From Flavobacteriales bacterium UBA7468 (GTDB taxonomy: Bacteria; Bacteroidota; Bacteroidia; Flavobacteriales_D; Crocinitomicaceae), in the NCBI GenBank assembly GCA_002478565.1, contig DLPC01000018.1:81215-130811 (forward strand): a DNA stretch of 49,597 bases. Direction: 5' to 3'. Position numbers and translations under genes: made by a program. Below are positions 1-7,162 of this stretch, one piece after another (positions within the stretch are counted from its first letter, which is position 1; each line of letters begins with the position of its first letter). The notes under the pieces were generated by a model. It searched no databases, had not been told where the DNA came from, and was given only the letters and a program-made list of their open reading frames with translations.

Positions 1-62
1 TCTTCAGTTGCTGGAGCTTCTTCTGCTACAACCTCTTCAGTTGCTGGAGCTTCTTCTGCTAC
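1..62. repeat. 33-bp tandem repeat inside rpsP tail
   Basis: Bases 1-33 recur at 34-62 with all 29 visible bases of the second copy identical. The unit is 33 bp, so it stays in frame and encodes the 11-residue unit VVAEEAPATEE on the minus strand. It continues off the window edge, so the copy number is unknown. Identity at the DNA level, including third codon positions, points to recent duplication. Confidence 0.9.
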
Positions 63-533
63 CTCTTCGACAGCTGGTGTATTTTTAGCTTCTACGGCGG
101 CCGCTTTTGCAGCGTTGGTTGCAGCTTCTGCAGCTAAGCGATCTGCTTTCGCTTTTTCAGCACTTTTCGCAAGACCTGAAATTTTGTTGTCAATTTTTGC
201 TTCTTTGTCTGCCAACCATTTGTTGAAACGCTCTTCTACTTGTTCAGCTGTTAATGCACCTTTTTTCACGCCGTTAAGCAAGTGATTTTTGTACAAAACA
301 CCTTTGTAAGATAGAATAGCACGAGCTGTGTCAGACATTTCGGCACCATGCTGAACCCAAGCAAGTGTAGCATCGAAATCGATGTTGATTACCGCAGGGT
401 TGGCTGTTGGGTTGTAAGTTCCGAGTTTTTCGATGAATTTACCATCGCGTTTTGCACGGCTATCTGCAGCTACCAAATGAAAAAATGGTTTGCCTTTTTT
501 ACCGTGTCTTTGTAGACGAATGCGTGTTGCCAT
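1..533 (-). CDS. rpsP: 30S ribosomal protein S16, with long Ala/Glu-rich tail (partial)
   Basis: Small-subunit ribosomal protein S16. The N-terminus (MATRIRLQRHGKKGKPFFH) and the stretch with GTYNP match the S16 family. The family core is about 80-90 residues. Here at least 177 residues lie inside the window, and the 3' end runs off base 1. After the core come a conserved-looking Bacteroidota extension (around ALTAEQVEERFNKW) and a low-complexity tail rich in Ala, Glu and Val that carries an exact 11-residue repeat. The ATG at 533 is preceded by a leader of about 50 nt and a strong promoter match. The S16 identity is certain. The role of the tail is unknown, and its full length cannot be seen. 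Confidence 0.95.
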   Translation of the reverse strand, partial: MATRIRLQRHGKKGKPFFHLVAADSRAKRDGKFIEKLGTYNPTANPAVINIDFDATLAWVQHGAEMSDTARAILSYKGVLYKNHLLNGVKKGALTAEQVEERFNKWLADKEAKIDNKISGLAKSAEKAKADRLAAEAATNAAKAAAVEAKNTPAVEEVAEEAPATEEVVAEEAPATE

Positions 534-590
534 TGTACTTTACTGTTTAGGGTACGAAACCCAGATTAATAAATTAGTTAATTAAGGGTG

Positions 591-622
591 CAAAGATACA
601 CATATTTCGTGAATCAAGCAAA
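591..622 (-). promoter_or_regulatory. Bacteroidota-type promoter of rpsP
   Basis: On the minus strand, TTTG (619-622) and TATCTTTG (591-598) are separated by exactly 20 bp. This is a full match to the Bacteroidota primary sigma consensus TTTG-N19/21-TAnnTTTG. It starts 3 bp before the stop codon of the upstream gene and predicts a leader of about 50 nt. It is the best promoter match in the window. Confidence 0.8.
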
Positions 623-624
623 GA

Positions 625-2016
625 TTACTTTCCTTGTGCTTTAAAAACGATAATCACGGTATAAAACATGATTTTGATGTCCAGTGCCAAACTGCGATTT
701 TTTAAATAAATGAGATCAAATTTCATACGCTGCAGCATTTGATCTACATTTTCAGCATAACCAAATTTGACTTGCCCCCAAGATGTAATTCCGGGTCTAA
801 CACGTGTTAAATGAATGTATTGTGGCTCCACTTGAACAATTTGATCAATATAATACTGCCTCTCTGGACGCGGGCCTACCAAAGACATTTGACCCAAAAG
901 CACATTTAAAAACTGAGGAAATTCATCGAGCCTTGTTTTTCGCATGAAACGGCCAATTGGCGTTATTCTTGGATCACCCTCGCTTGAAAGTTGTGGCCCT
1001 GCTTGTTCCGCATTGACGTACATTGTTCTGAATTTGATGATTTTGAAGTTTTTCCCGTTGAGCCCTACCCTGTCTTGAAGGTAAAAAATTGGGCCGGGTG
1101 AAGAAAGCTTCACTGCAATGGCCGAAAAAATAAAAAAGGGAATTAGTGCAATGAGCGCCAAGAAAGAAAGTACTAAATCCATCAATCTCTTGATAGCTCT
1201 TTGCCAATAAGGCATGACATCCGGATTGATTTCAATGAGTAAAGCCCCGTAAATGTTGGTCATTTCTACCGAACCTGCCAGAATGGTATACATATCTGGC
1301 AATACTTTGATGCGTATTTTACCATTATCGATCCTCGATATGATATCTTTAAGACGGTCGTGATCAGAACTTTCTACAGCAATAATTACTTCCTCAACTT
1401 GTTGTTGCTCCAAAACTTGCTCAATTTCGGGCGTCTTACCCAAATGTGGCAAAAGTCCGCTGAGTAGGTTATCTCGCCCATTCACCTGAATAAATCCTAC
1501 GAAATAATTAATCATGTTTGGACTAGCGTTTAGCTCGTGGTAAATTTCTAATGCGCTTTCATTTCCACCAACGATGAGGGTCCTAAAACCATGACCCGCT
1601 GCTCTGATGTAACTGATTAAAATGGTTGTAAAGACTAAGCGCGTAAAGACCAGCAGGGATAAATGGATAGCAAACAACCAACTCGTGAGTTGATAATAAC
1701 TTTGATAGGATTGAATTTGATCATCTAATAGCAGCGTAAAAAACAGTACGATTGTACCAAAAAAGGTAGCGCCTAAACTCATGATCAAGACTTTCATTCG
1801 AAAGAGCCGCCTTACATCATGATACGTCCCTTGCAATAAATAGAAACACAACCAAAAAAGTGGTAATAAAAAAGTGCCCAATAAAAAATTTTGGTCTGGG
1901 TGAAACTCGTGCTGCTCAATGTAAACCTGCCTTAAGTAAAAAAAGACCGCCCAGGCGAATGCAGCACTGAGATAATCAAGGCCAACCAAACATGCTATCC
2001 AAAAGCGATCTTTCAC
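625..2016 (-). CDS. Polyprenyl-phosphate sugar-1-phosphate transferase (WcaJ/exopolysaccharide type)
   Basis: Initiates surface polysaccharide synthesis by moving a sugar-1-phosphate from a nucleotide sugar onto undecaprenyl phosphate at the inner membrane. The 463 residues fit the two-part family: about four N-terminal membrane helices, a CoA-binding-like domain (TLIVGGNESALEIYHEL, near residue 146), one further helix near residues 275-300, and a C-terminal bacterial sugar transferase domain with KLSSPGPIFYLQDRVGLNGK, KFRTM, DEFPQFLNVL and SLVGPRPE. The start is GTG at 2016 and overlaps the TGA of the upstream lipoprotein gene (GTGA), so the two are probably translationally coupled. No glycosyltransferases, flippase or polymerase lie nearby, so the polysaccharide made cannot be inferred. 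The sugar specificity is not readable. Confidence 0.88.
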   Translation of the reverse strand: MKDRFWIACLVGLDYLSAAFAWAVFFYLRQVYIEQHEFHPDQNFLLGTFLLPLFWLCFYLLQGTYHDVRRLFRMKVLIMSLGATFFGTIVLFFTLLLDDQIQSYQSYYQLTSWLFAIHLSLLVFTRLVFTTILISYIRAAGHGFRTLIVGGNESALEIYHELNASPNMINYFVGFIQVNGRDNLLSGLLPHLGKTPEIEQVLEQQQVEEVIIAVESSDHDRLKDIISRIDNGKIRIKVLPDMYTILAGSVEMTNIYGALLIEINPDVMPYWQRAIKRLMDLVLSFLALIALIPFFIFSAIAVKLSSPGPIFYLQDRVGLNGKNFKIIKFRTMYVNAEQAGPQLSSEGDPRITPIGRFMRKTRLDEFPQFLNVLLGQMSLVGPRPERQYYIDQIVQVEPQYIHLTRVRPGITSWGQVKFGYAENVDQMLQRMKFDLIYLKNRSLALDIKIMFYTVIIVFKAQGK

Positions 2017-2882
2017 GGAAAATATACGACTTTTAAATTGTCAATTAGGATCAAATTATTACTGATAGCACTGTCGTAGAAGGCTTTGAAAGCCTGTACG
2101 TAATTGGTGTTATTTGGGCCGTAACCAATGACTTCGCTGAGCAGGATATATATTTTCTTCCAACGTAAGGCGTTCAATGGACTTTGTCTCATGGTACGCA
2201 TGATATTTTCATTGGTCCCATTGCTATTGACAAACAAAAGGTAATGGGTAAAATCAAGAGAGTTACAGTAATCGATTTCCAAAACAGCTTGTTTGCCTTT
2301 CGGGATCGAGAGTTGTTGATCTTGATTGGTATAGGCAATCCACATTGAATCTTGGGCAGTTAATTGCACCTTCGCATAATAATTCCCGTTGAACCATTTC
2401 AAGGAATCATTGGCAAGGTTGAGATGTGCAGAGGATGTATTTGGATCGTCGGTGAGTTTGATATTGATGTCTTCAAAATCTTCTATCCAAAAACTGAGGC
2501 CATCTTTGTAATGCGTCACTGGATTTAAAGTGAGCGTCTGATTTTTGATGAGCGTTTCATTGACTTCATAGGGTACCATGTGCTCATTTTTCATTTTGGT
2601 GGCGCTTACACCATTGATTTTGATCGTCGGGTAGATTCGAATATTACAAGGGCCATCCTTAAGTACTGGGATTTTAAAAGGTACTTCGAAAACCCCGATG
2701 AGCTTATCATCAATGTAAACCCAAGCGTCAGTAATATTGTGAGTGAGCTCCCCCTCTTCCCCATTCAAACTGGCATTTGCCTCGAGGGTCCAGGCATTGA
2801 CCTGTAACCATGATGGATCGGGATTATTCTTAACGCAAGCATTAAGTAAAAGTAGTAAAGGTAAGAGGTAGCGAAATACCAT
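2013..2882 (-). CDS. Uncharacterised lipoprotein preceding a sugar transferase
   Basis: A 289-residue protein with a lipoprotein signal: MVFRYLLPLLLLLNAC, lipobox Cys at residue 16. The rest is beta-rich and soluble-looking, with an early WVYIDDKLIGVFEVPF segment typical of an Ig-like or carboxypeptidase-regulatory sandwich, and a later half resembling a jelly-roll (WIEDFEDINIKL near residue 120 to a C-terminal LIDNLKVVYFP). It should be anchored in the envelope after processing. I recognise no named family. It is first in a two-gene unit and overlaps the sugar transferase start by 4 bp, which suggests a role tied to surface glycan or envelope assembly; that is inference only. No promoter match is visible in the 50 bp upstream. 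Confidence 0.7.
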   Translation of the reverse strand: MVFRYLLPLLLLLNACVKNNPDPSWLQVNAWTLEANASLNGEEGELTHNITDAWVYIDDKLIGVFEVPFKIPVLKDGPCNIRIYPTIKINGVSATKMKNEHMVPYEVNETLIKNQTLTLNPVTHYKDGLSFWIEDFEDINIKLTDDPNTSSAHLNLANDSLKWFNGNYYAKVQLTAQDSMWIAYTNQDQQLSIPKGKQAVLEIDYCNSLDFTHYLLFVNSNGTNENIMRTMRQSPLNALRWKKIYILLSEVIGYGPNNTNYVQAFKAFYDSAISNNLILIDNLKVVYFP

Positions 2883-2934
2883 GGCGTATGAACGTTAAAA
2901 GCTCGTAATTATTTTGTGCGGTGTTAAAAAATGA

Positions 2935-2970
2935 AATAAAAAAAGCCATTAATCCGAGACTAATGGCTTT
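2935..2970 (-). terminator. Intrinsic terminator after rplT
   Basis: Perfect 10-bp inverted repeat AAAGCCATTA (2942-2951) and TAATGGCTTT (2961-2970) around a 9-nt loop. On the minus strand it is followed by a run of seven T. It lies 22 bp past the rplT stop and closes the thrS-infC-rpmI-rplT operon. Confidence 0.88.
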
Positions 2971-2991
2971 AAGCTGATATAGTTTGCAAAC

Positions 2992-3339
2992 TTATTTTTT
3001 AACCGTCTCGATGATCGCTTTGAAAGCGTCTGGGTGGTTCATGGCTAAATCTGCAAGTACTTTGCGATTCAACTCAATGCCACTTTTGTGTACGGCTCCC
3101 ATGAACTGTGAATAGCTCATACCATGTTGGCGAGCGCCAGCATTGATACGGGTAATCCAGAGTGAACGGAAATTTCTTTTCTTTTGCTTGCGTCCTGAGT
3201 AAGCATAAACTAAACCTTTTTCAATGGCGTTTTTTGCTACTGTCCAGACATTTTTACGACGACCAAAGTAACCTTTGGCCAATTTCATCAAGTTCTTTCT
3301 GCGAGCTCTTGATGCAACGTGATTTACTGATCTTGGCAT
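2992..3339 (-). CDS. rplT: 50S ribosomal protein L20
   Basis: Large-subunit protein L20, needed early in 50S assembly by binding 23S rRNA. The 115 residues match the family length. MPRSVNHVASRARRKN and GRRKNVWTVAKNAIEKGLVY are diagnostic, followed by the globular C-terminal half (RINAGARQHGMSYSQFM). The start is set at the ATG at 3339. An in-frame ATG seven codons upstream would add residues that L20 proteins lack. Last gene of the thrS-infC-rpmI-rplT operon, with an 87-bp gap after rpmI. Confidence 0.97.
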   Translation of the reverse strand: MPRSVNHVASRARRKNLMKLAKGYFGRRKNVWTVAKNAIEKGLVYAYSGRKQKKRNFRSLWITRINAGARQHGMSYSQFMGAVHKSGIELNRKVLADLAMNHPDAFKAIIETVKK

Positions 3340-3366
3340 AATTTTTAAATTTTTTGGCAAAGAGTG

Positions 3367-3404
3367 CTTCAGATGAAGACTTAGGGACTCGGTACCGGGT
3401 TCTA
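3367..3404 (-). promoter_or_regulatory. Possible structured leader between rpmI and rplT
   Basis: The 87-bp rpmI-rplT gap contains two self-complementary elements: CTTCA-GA-TGAAG (3367-3378) and a longer imperfect palindrome centred on CGGTACCG (core 3390-3397, flanks 3382-3404). L20 represses its own operon through RNA structure in Escherichia coli and Bacillus, so a similar site is conceivable. The match here is structural only, and the first hairpin has just a 2-nt loop. Confidence 0.25.
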
Positions 3405-3426
3405 CAATTTAATAACCGTTAAGTGA

Positions 3427-3624
3427 CTATTTCATGCACAATTGCAACTTAACATTCGAGAGGTCTGCATCGTGTACCAAACCTGCGTGAGTAAGATTGC
3501 GCTTACGTTTTGTAGCTTTTTTGGTTAGGATGTGACTCTTGAACGCATGCTTGCGCTTGATTTTGCCACTTCCAGTGATGGTGAATCGCTTCTTTGCACT
3601 GGATTTTGTTTTCATTTTAGGCAT
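3427..3624 (-). CDS. rpmI: 50S ribosomal protein L35
   Basis: Large-subunit protein L35, 65 residues, the usual length. MPKMKTKSSAKKRFTITGSG and the basic KHAFKSHILTKKATKRKRNL segment are characteristic. The ATG at 3624 is preceded by AAGGAAG, a purine-rich stretch that may help initiation. It lies between infC (41-bp gap) and rplT, the conserved bacterial order. The C-terminal residues (SNVKLQLCMK) are normal for Bacteroidota. Confidence 0.96.
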   Translation of the reverse strand: MPKMKTKSSAKKRFTITGSGKIKRKHAFKSHILTKKATKRKRNLTHAGLVHDADLSNVKLQLCMK

Positions 3625-3665
3625 TTGACTTCCTTTTTTTTGTGTTAAACTTATATATCAGCTTC

Positions 3666-4211
3666 TTATTTCTTTTTCGGGTTGATCATTAAGATCATTT
3701 TTTTACCTTCCAATTTTGGGAGTTGTTCTACAGCTCCTAGATCGGCGAGTTCTTGGGCAAATTTGAGTAGTAAGATCTCTCCTCTGTCTTTGAAAACGAT
3801 GGTGCGTCCTTTGAAGAAAACATAGGCTTTCACCTTACTTCCCTCTTCAAGGAACTTTTTAGCGTGAGCCAATTTGAAGGCGAAATCGTGGTCATCGGTG
3901 TTGGGCCCGAATCGGATTTCTTTGAGTATAACCTTGCTTTGCTTGGCTTTCAATTCTTTTTGCTTGCGCTTCTGATTGTAAATGAACTTTTTGTAGTCCA
4001 TGATTTTACAAACAGGTGGATTGGCATTCGGAGAAATTTCAACGAGGTCAAGTTCTTGTTCTTCTGCCAAAGCAATTGCTTTTGCAACGCTCATGACTTG
4101 AGGTTCTTCACCATCATTAACTAGGCGAATCTCAGACGCAAAAATTTTATCATTGATGCGGTGCTGAGCAGCCTCTTCTCTTTTTACAAACGGTTTTGAG
4201 TTTCTTCTCAT
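3666..4211 (-). CDS. infC: Translation initiation factor IF-3
   Basis: IF-3 keeps the 30S subunit apart from 50S and checks start-codon pairing. The 181 residues hold the N-domain (RINDKIFASEIRLVNDGEEPQVMSV... in part, then AEEQELDLVEISPNANPPVCKIMDY) and the C-domain with KEIRFGPNTDDHDF and VKAYVFFKGR. The start is an ordinary ATG at 4211; Escherichia coli infC uses the rare AUU, so start-codon autoregulation of that kind is not indicated. The gene follows thrS after an 18-bp gap and precedes rpmI. Confidence 0.97.
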   Translation of the reverse strand: MRRNSKPFVKREEAAQHRINDKIFASEIRLVNDGEEPQVMSVAKAIALAEEQELDLVEISPNANPPVCKIMDYKKFIYNQKRKQKELKAKQSKVILKEIRFGPNTDDHDFAFKLAHAKKFLEEGSKVKAYVFFKGRTIVFKDRGEILLLKFAQELADLGAVEQLPKLEGKKMILMINPKKK

Positions 4212-4229
4212 TCAGTATTTCAGTTCAAC

Positions 4230-6167
4230 TTAAGCCAATTCCGCGGCAATTGCTTCCTGGATCAGAGCCGCAAAGTTGTCCAGGTTCATGCTGCCGTGGT
4301 CCCCTACACCGCGCTGTCTGACTGAGACTGCTTCGGTTTCGGCTTCTTTTTCGCCAACAATGAGCATAAAAGGTACTTTCTTGAGTTCTGCATCGCGAAT
4401 TTTCTTTCCGATTTTCTCGTTGCGATCGTCAATAAGTCCGCGAATATCGGAATTATTTAGGAATTCTAAAACTTTTTCTGCGTAGTCGTTGTATTTCTCA
4501 GAGATTGGCAGTACAATAAATTGCTCTGTAGACAACCATAAAGGGAAGTCACCGGCGCAATGCTCAAGCAATACAGCCACGAATCTTTCCATAGAGCCAA
4601 ACGGCGCACGGTGGATCATGACTGGACGGTGCTTCTGGTTATCTGCACCAATGTACTCCAATTCAAAGCGCTCAGGAAGGTTGTAATCGACTTGAATGGT
4701 ACCTAATTGCCATTCACGCCCCAAAGCATCTTGAACCATGAAGTCAAGCTTAGGGCCATAGAAGGCAGCCTCACCATACTCCACAACTGTTGGGAGGTCT
4801 TTTTCAGCTGCTGCATCGATGATGGCTTGCTCGGCTTTTTGCCAATTTTCATCGGAACCGATGTATTTGGCGCGGTTTTCTTTGTCTCGGAGCGAGATTT
4901 GCGCCTTGAAGTTCTCAAATTTTAATGTCTTGAGCACGTAAAGGACGATGTCAATGACGTTTTTGAATTCTTCTTTGACCTGTTCTTGCGTACAGAAAAT
5001 GTGTGCGTCGTCTTGGGTAAAACCTCGAACACGTGTGAGGCCATGAAGCTCACCAGATTGCTCGTAGCGATAGACAGTACCGAATTCTGCAAAACGAGCT
5101 GGCAAATCTTTGTAAGACCTTGGTTTGCTTTTGAATATTTCGCAGTGATGCGGGCAGTTCATGGGCTTGAGGTAGAATTCTTCGTTTGGGTCTGGGGTAC
5201 GAATGGGCTGAAAAGAGTCAGCGCCGTATTTTTCGTAGTGTCCAGATGTAACATAGAGTTCTTTATTACCGATGTGCGGTGTAATGACTTGTTGATAACC
5301 CGCTTTGCGCTGCGCTTTTTTCAAGAAGTTTTCAAGACGCTCACGGAGTGCCGCACCTTTCGGTAACCACAACGGCAAGCCCTGCCCTACTTTTTGACTA
5401 AAAGTAAAGAGCTCTAATTCTTTACCAAGCTTGCGGTGATCTCGGCGCTTGGCTTCTTCGACACGCTCGAGGTATTCAGTGAGTTCGGCCTGCTTCGGAA
5501 AGGTGATGCCGTAGATGCGCGTAAGTTGCTTGTTTTTTTCGTCGCCGCGCCAATAGGCACCGGCAATTGCAGTGAGTTTCACAGCTTTGATAAAGCCGGT
5601 ATCCGGAATATGCGGGCCACGACAGAGATCCGTAAAGTTTCCTTGGGTGTAAAAGGTAATAGTGCCATCTTGGAGCTCGGAGAGCAACTCAAGTTTGTAA
5701 GGGTCTTGCTTTTCTTCGAAGTAAGCAATGGCTTCGGCCTTTGAAATTTCTTGACGGATGAAAGGGTTTTTCTGGCGTGCCAACTCTTTCATTTTTTCTT
5801 CGATCTTCTCGAGGTCTTTCTCAGAAATGCTGTGATCCATGAGGTCGACGTCGTAGTAAAAGCCATTGGTCACTGGAGGGCCTATTGCTAATTTGATTCC
5901 TGGATAGTAAAACTCAAGTGCTTCAGCCATGAGGTGTGCTGAAGAGTGCCACATAGTGGACTTACCTTCGAGGTCGTTCCAAGTGAGTAATTGTAGCGTG
6001 CAAGAATTGTTGAGCGCTAGCGTAGCATCTTGCACAGTGTCATTTACTTTGGCAGCGAGGACATTTCTTGCTAAGCCTTCTGAAATAGATTGAGCAATTT
6101 GTAAGGCAGTTGTTCCGGCGTCATACTTACGAACGTTGCCATCCGGAAAAGTAACTTCAATGGTCAT
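4230..6167 (-). CDS. thrS: Threonine--tRNA ligase
   Basis: Charges tRNA-Thr in the cytoplasm. The 645 residues carry the full family layout: an N-terminal TGS domain (MTIEVTFPDGNVRKYDAGTT), the editing domain with HSSAHLMAEAL and the FTDLCRGPH motif, the class II catalytic core with the zinc-site region MNCPHHCEIF and motif 2 (RYEQSGELHGLTRVRGFTQDD, in part), and the C-terminal anticodon-binding domain (EKIGKKIRDAE). The start at 6167 was chosen because the TGS domain begins there; thirteen more in-frame codons upstream would encode a hydrophobic stretch foreign to the family, and the promoter -7 box lies at 6188-6195. First gene of the translation operon. Confidence 0.97.
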   Translation of the reverse strand: MTIEVTFPDGNVRKYDAGTTALQIAQSISEGLARNVLAAKVNDTVQDATLALNNSCTLQLLTWNDLEGKSTMWHSSAHLMAEALEFYYPGIKLAIGPPVTNGFYYDVDLMDHSISEKDLEKIEEKMKELARQKNPFIRQEISKAEAIAYFEEKQDPYKLELLSELQDGTITFYTQGNFTDLCRGPHIPDTGFIKAVKLTAIAGAYWRGDEKNKQLTRIYGITFPKQAELTEYLERVEEAKRRDHRKLGKELELFTFSQKVGQGLPLWLPKGAALRERLENFLKKAQRKAGYQQVITPHIGNKELYVTSGHYEKYGADSFQPIRTPDPNEEFYLKPMNCPHHCEIFKSKPRSYKDLPARFAEFGTVYRYEQSGELHGLTRVRGFTQDDAHIFCTQEQVKEEFKNVIDIVLYVLKTLKFENFKAQISLRDKENRAKYIGSDENWQKAEQAIIDAAAEKDLPTVVEYGEAAFYGPKLDFMVQDALGREWQLGTIQVDYNLPERFELEYIGADNQKHRPVMIHRAPFGSMERFVAVLLEHCAGDFPLWLSTEQFIVLPISEKYNDYAEKVLEFLNNSDIRGLIDDRNEKIGKKIRDAELKKVPFMLIVGEKEAETEAVSVRQRGVGDHGSMNLDNFAALIQEAIAAELA

Positions 6168-6187
6168 ATTTAAAAAAAATTGAGCTG

Positions 6188-6195
6188 CAAAGATA
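6188..6195 (-). promoter_or_regulatory. -7 element of the thrS operon promoter
   Basis: TATCTTTG on the minus strand matches TAnnTTTG exactly and is followed by GCA, as at rpsP. It predicts a leader of only about 15 nt before the thrS ATG, too short for a T-box or attenuator. No clean TTG is seen at the expected -33 distance. Confidence 0.6.
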
Positions 6196-6252
6196 CGCAG
6201 AAACAACGGAATGAGAAAGCTTTATTGCACGCCTATTTGCTCATGTGTCCGA

Positions 6253-7050
6253 CTATTTACGGAGTTGCAATACTTTTTGCAAATCTTCTTGAATGGATCG
6301 AAGCCCAGCGCCGATGCTGGCGTGATCTAATTGAACGTCCGGAAGTTCACGGGAAATGTAGGAAACAAAACGCCAAATTTCGAGTACTTCTGAAACATGA
6401 ACCTCATAGGGTTCATATAAAGGATTAGTAGAAGCTAAAGTAAATGACTGACTGTTTTTAAGATTGTTGTGTAAGTATTTAAAAACGATTCCGTCGTCTT
6501 TGGTAACGATTACGCAGGGAACTGCTGAGGGCAAACCAAGCCAATCTTGAACAAATTCACCGACAACATAAGAACCATGAACAACGGGCGGCATGGAGTC
6601 ACCGGCAATGGGAAAAGCCCTGTATTTGCGATCTTTGGAAAGAAATGGCAGCCGAAGTGTAGGCAATTCTTGAAGGTAGCTAGGGTCTGCATAACCAGCG
6701 GTGTAACCCGCCCTGACTTTTTCGGGTATGAGCTCAATCGTATCTTCGTTGTCTTCATTGACAACAGCGGTAAGTACACGCAAATTTTGACCACTTGCTC
6801 CTTGTTTCCAAGCACCGCACAAAGCTTCGTAATCAGCATTTGATAATTTTGATAAATCAGTGGTGAGTAAGGATTCTAGCGGTAGCTTTTCTTCTTGAGC
6901 AAGATAAAGTAAGGTTTCTAGGTTTGGCTGAGCCACCTCATTTTCATAACCACTGTAGGTGGAACGATTCAGCTTGAGTTTTTGCGCCATTTCTTCTTGA
7001 GAAAGACCTTTTCTTTTTCGGATATTTTTGAGATTCTGAGCAATAAACAT
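6253..7050 (-). CDS. XRE-type transcriptional regulator with LexA/S24-like domain
   Basis: A 265-residue DNA-binding regulator. Residues 1-60 form a Cro/C1-type helix-turn-helix (LKNIRKRKGLSQEEMAQKL, RSTYSGYENEVAQPNLETL). The C-terminal half is an S24/LexA-like fold: the serine motif AGDSMPPVVHGSYVVGE and a later lysine in IVFKYLHNN are in the positions of the LexA Ser-Lys pair. The connector YTAGYADPSYLQELPTLRLP is typical of a Bacteroidota chromosomal family. Whether it self-cleaves is not known. The start is the ATG at 7050, two codons inside an upstream TTG. It stands alone between the thrS promoter and a 23-bp tandem repeat that may be its own operator. No phage genes are near. Confidence 0.85.
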   Translation of the reverse strand: MFIAQNLKNIRKRKGLSQEEMAQKLKLNRSTYSGYENEVAQPNLETLLYLAQEEKLPLESLLTTDLSKLSNADYEALCGAWKQGASGQNLRVLTAVVNEDNEDTIELIPEKVRAGYTAGYADPSYLQELPTLRLPFLSKDRKYRAFPIAGDSMPPVVHGSYVVGEFVQDWLGLPSAVPCVIVTKDDGIVFKYLHNNLKNSQSFTLASTNPLYEPYEVHVSEVLEIWRFVSYISRELPDVQLDHASIGAGLRSIQEDLQKVLQLRK

Positions 7051-7068
7051 AGACAACTAACTTTGCAT

Positions 7069-7100
7069 CAAATATAACTAAATATTTAATATCTCATCAA
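7069..7100 (-). promoter_or_regulatory. Promoter of the XRE/S24 regulator
   Basis: Minus-strand TTG (7098-7100) and TATATTTG (7069-7076) with a 21-bp spacer match the Bacteroidota consensus. The transcript would start near 7062-7065, leaving a leader of about 13 nt before the ATG at 7050. The first copy of the 23-bp repeat covers the -33 element. Confidence 0.65.
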
Positions 7101-7131
7101 GTTATTGCTTAATATTTCGTCAGGTGATTAT
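7086..7131. repeat. Two tandem 23-bp repeats, possible operator
   Basis: Copies at 7086-7108 and 7109-7131 abut exactly and agree at 17 of 23 positions, both beginning TTAATAT and sharing TC, TCA, GT and ATT at the same offsets. They overlap and extend upstream of the -33 element of the XRE regulator promoter. A 23-bp period is close to two DNA turns, so both copies would present the same helix face. Confidence 0.6.
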
Positions 7132-7162
7132 TATTGAAAATAAGTGCGTCAAAAAGTGTTGC

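Noticed and set aside
1..62. Repeat array that could suggest a CRISPR
   Set aside because: Units abut without spacers, keep the reading frame and encode the rpsP tail.
2992..3360. Longer rplT starting at 3360
   Set aside because: The seven extra residues are absent from L20 proteins, which begin MPRS.
6168..6252. T-box or attenuator upstream of thrS
   Set aside because: The promoter box at 6188-6195 leaves a leader of about 15 nt, too short for a riboswitch.
6253..7131. XRE/S24 regulator as a prophage repressor
   Set aside because: All neighbours are core genes, there are no integrase or phage structural genes, and the connector sequence fits a chromosomal Bacteroidota family.
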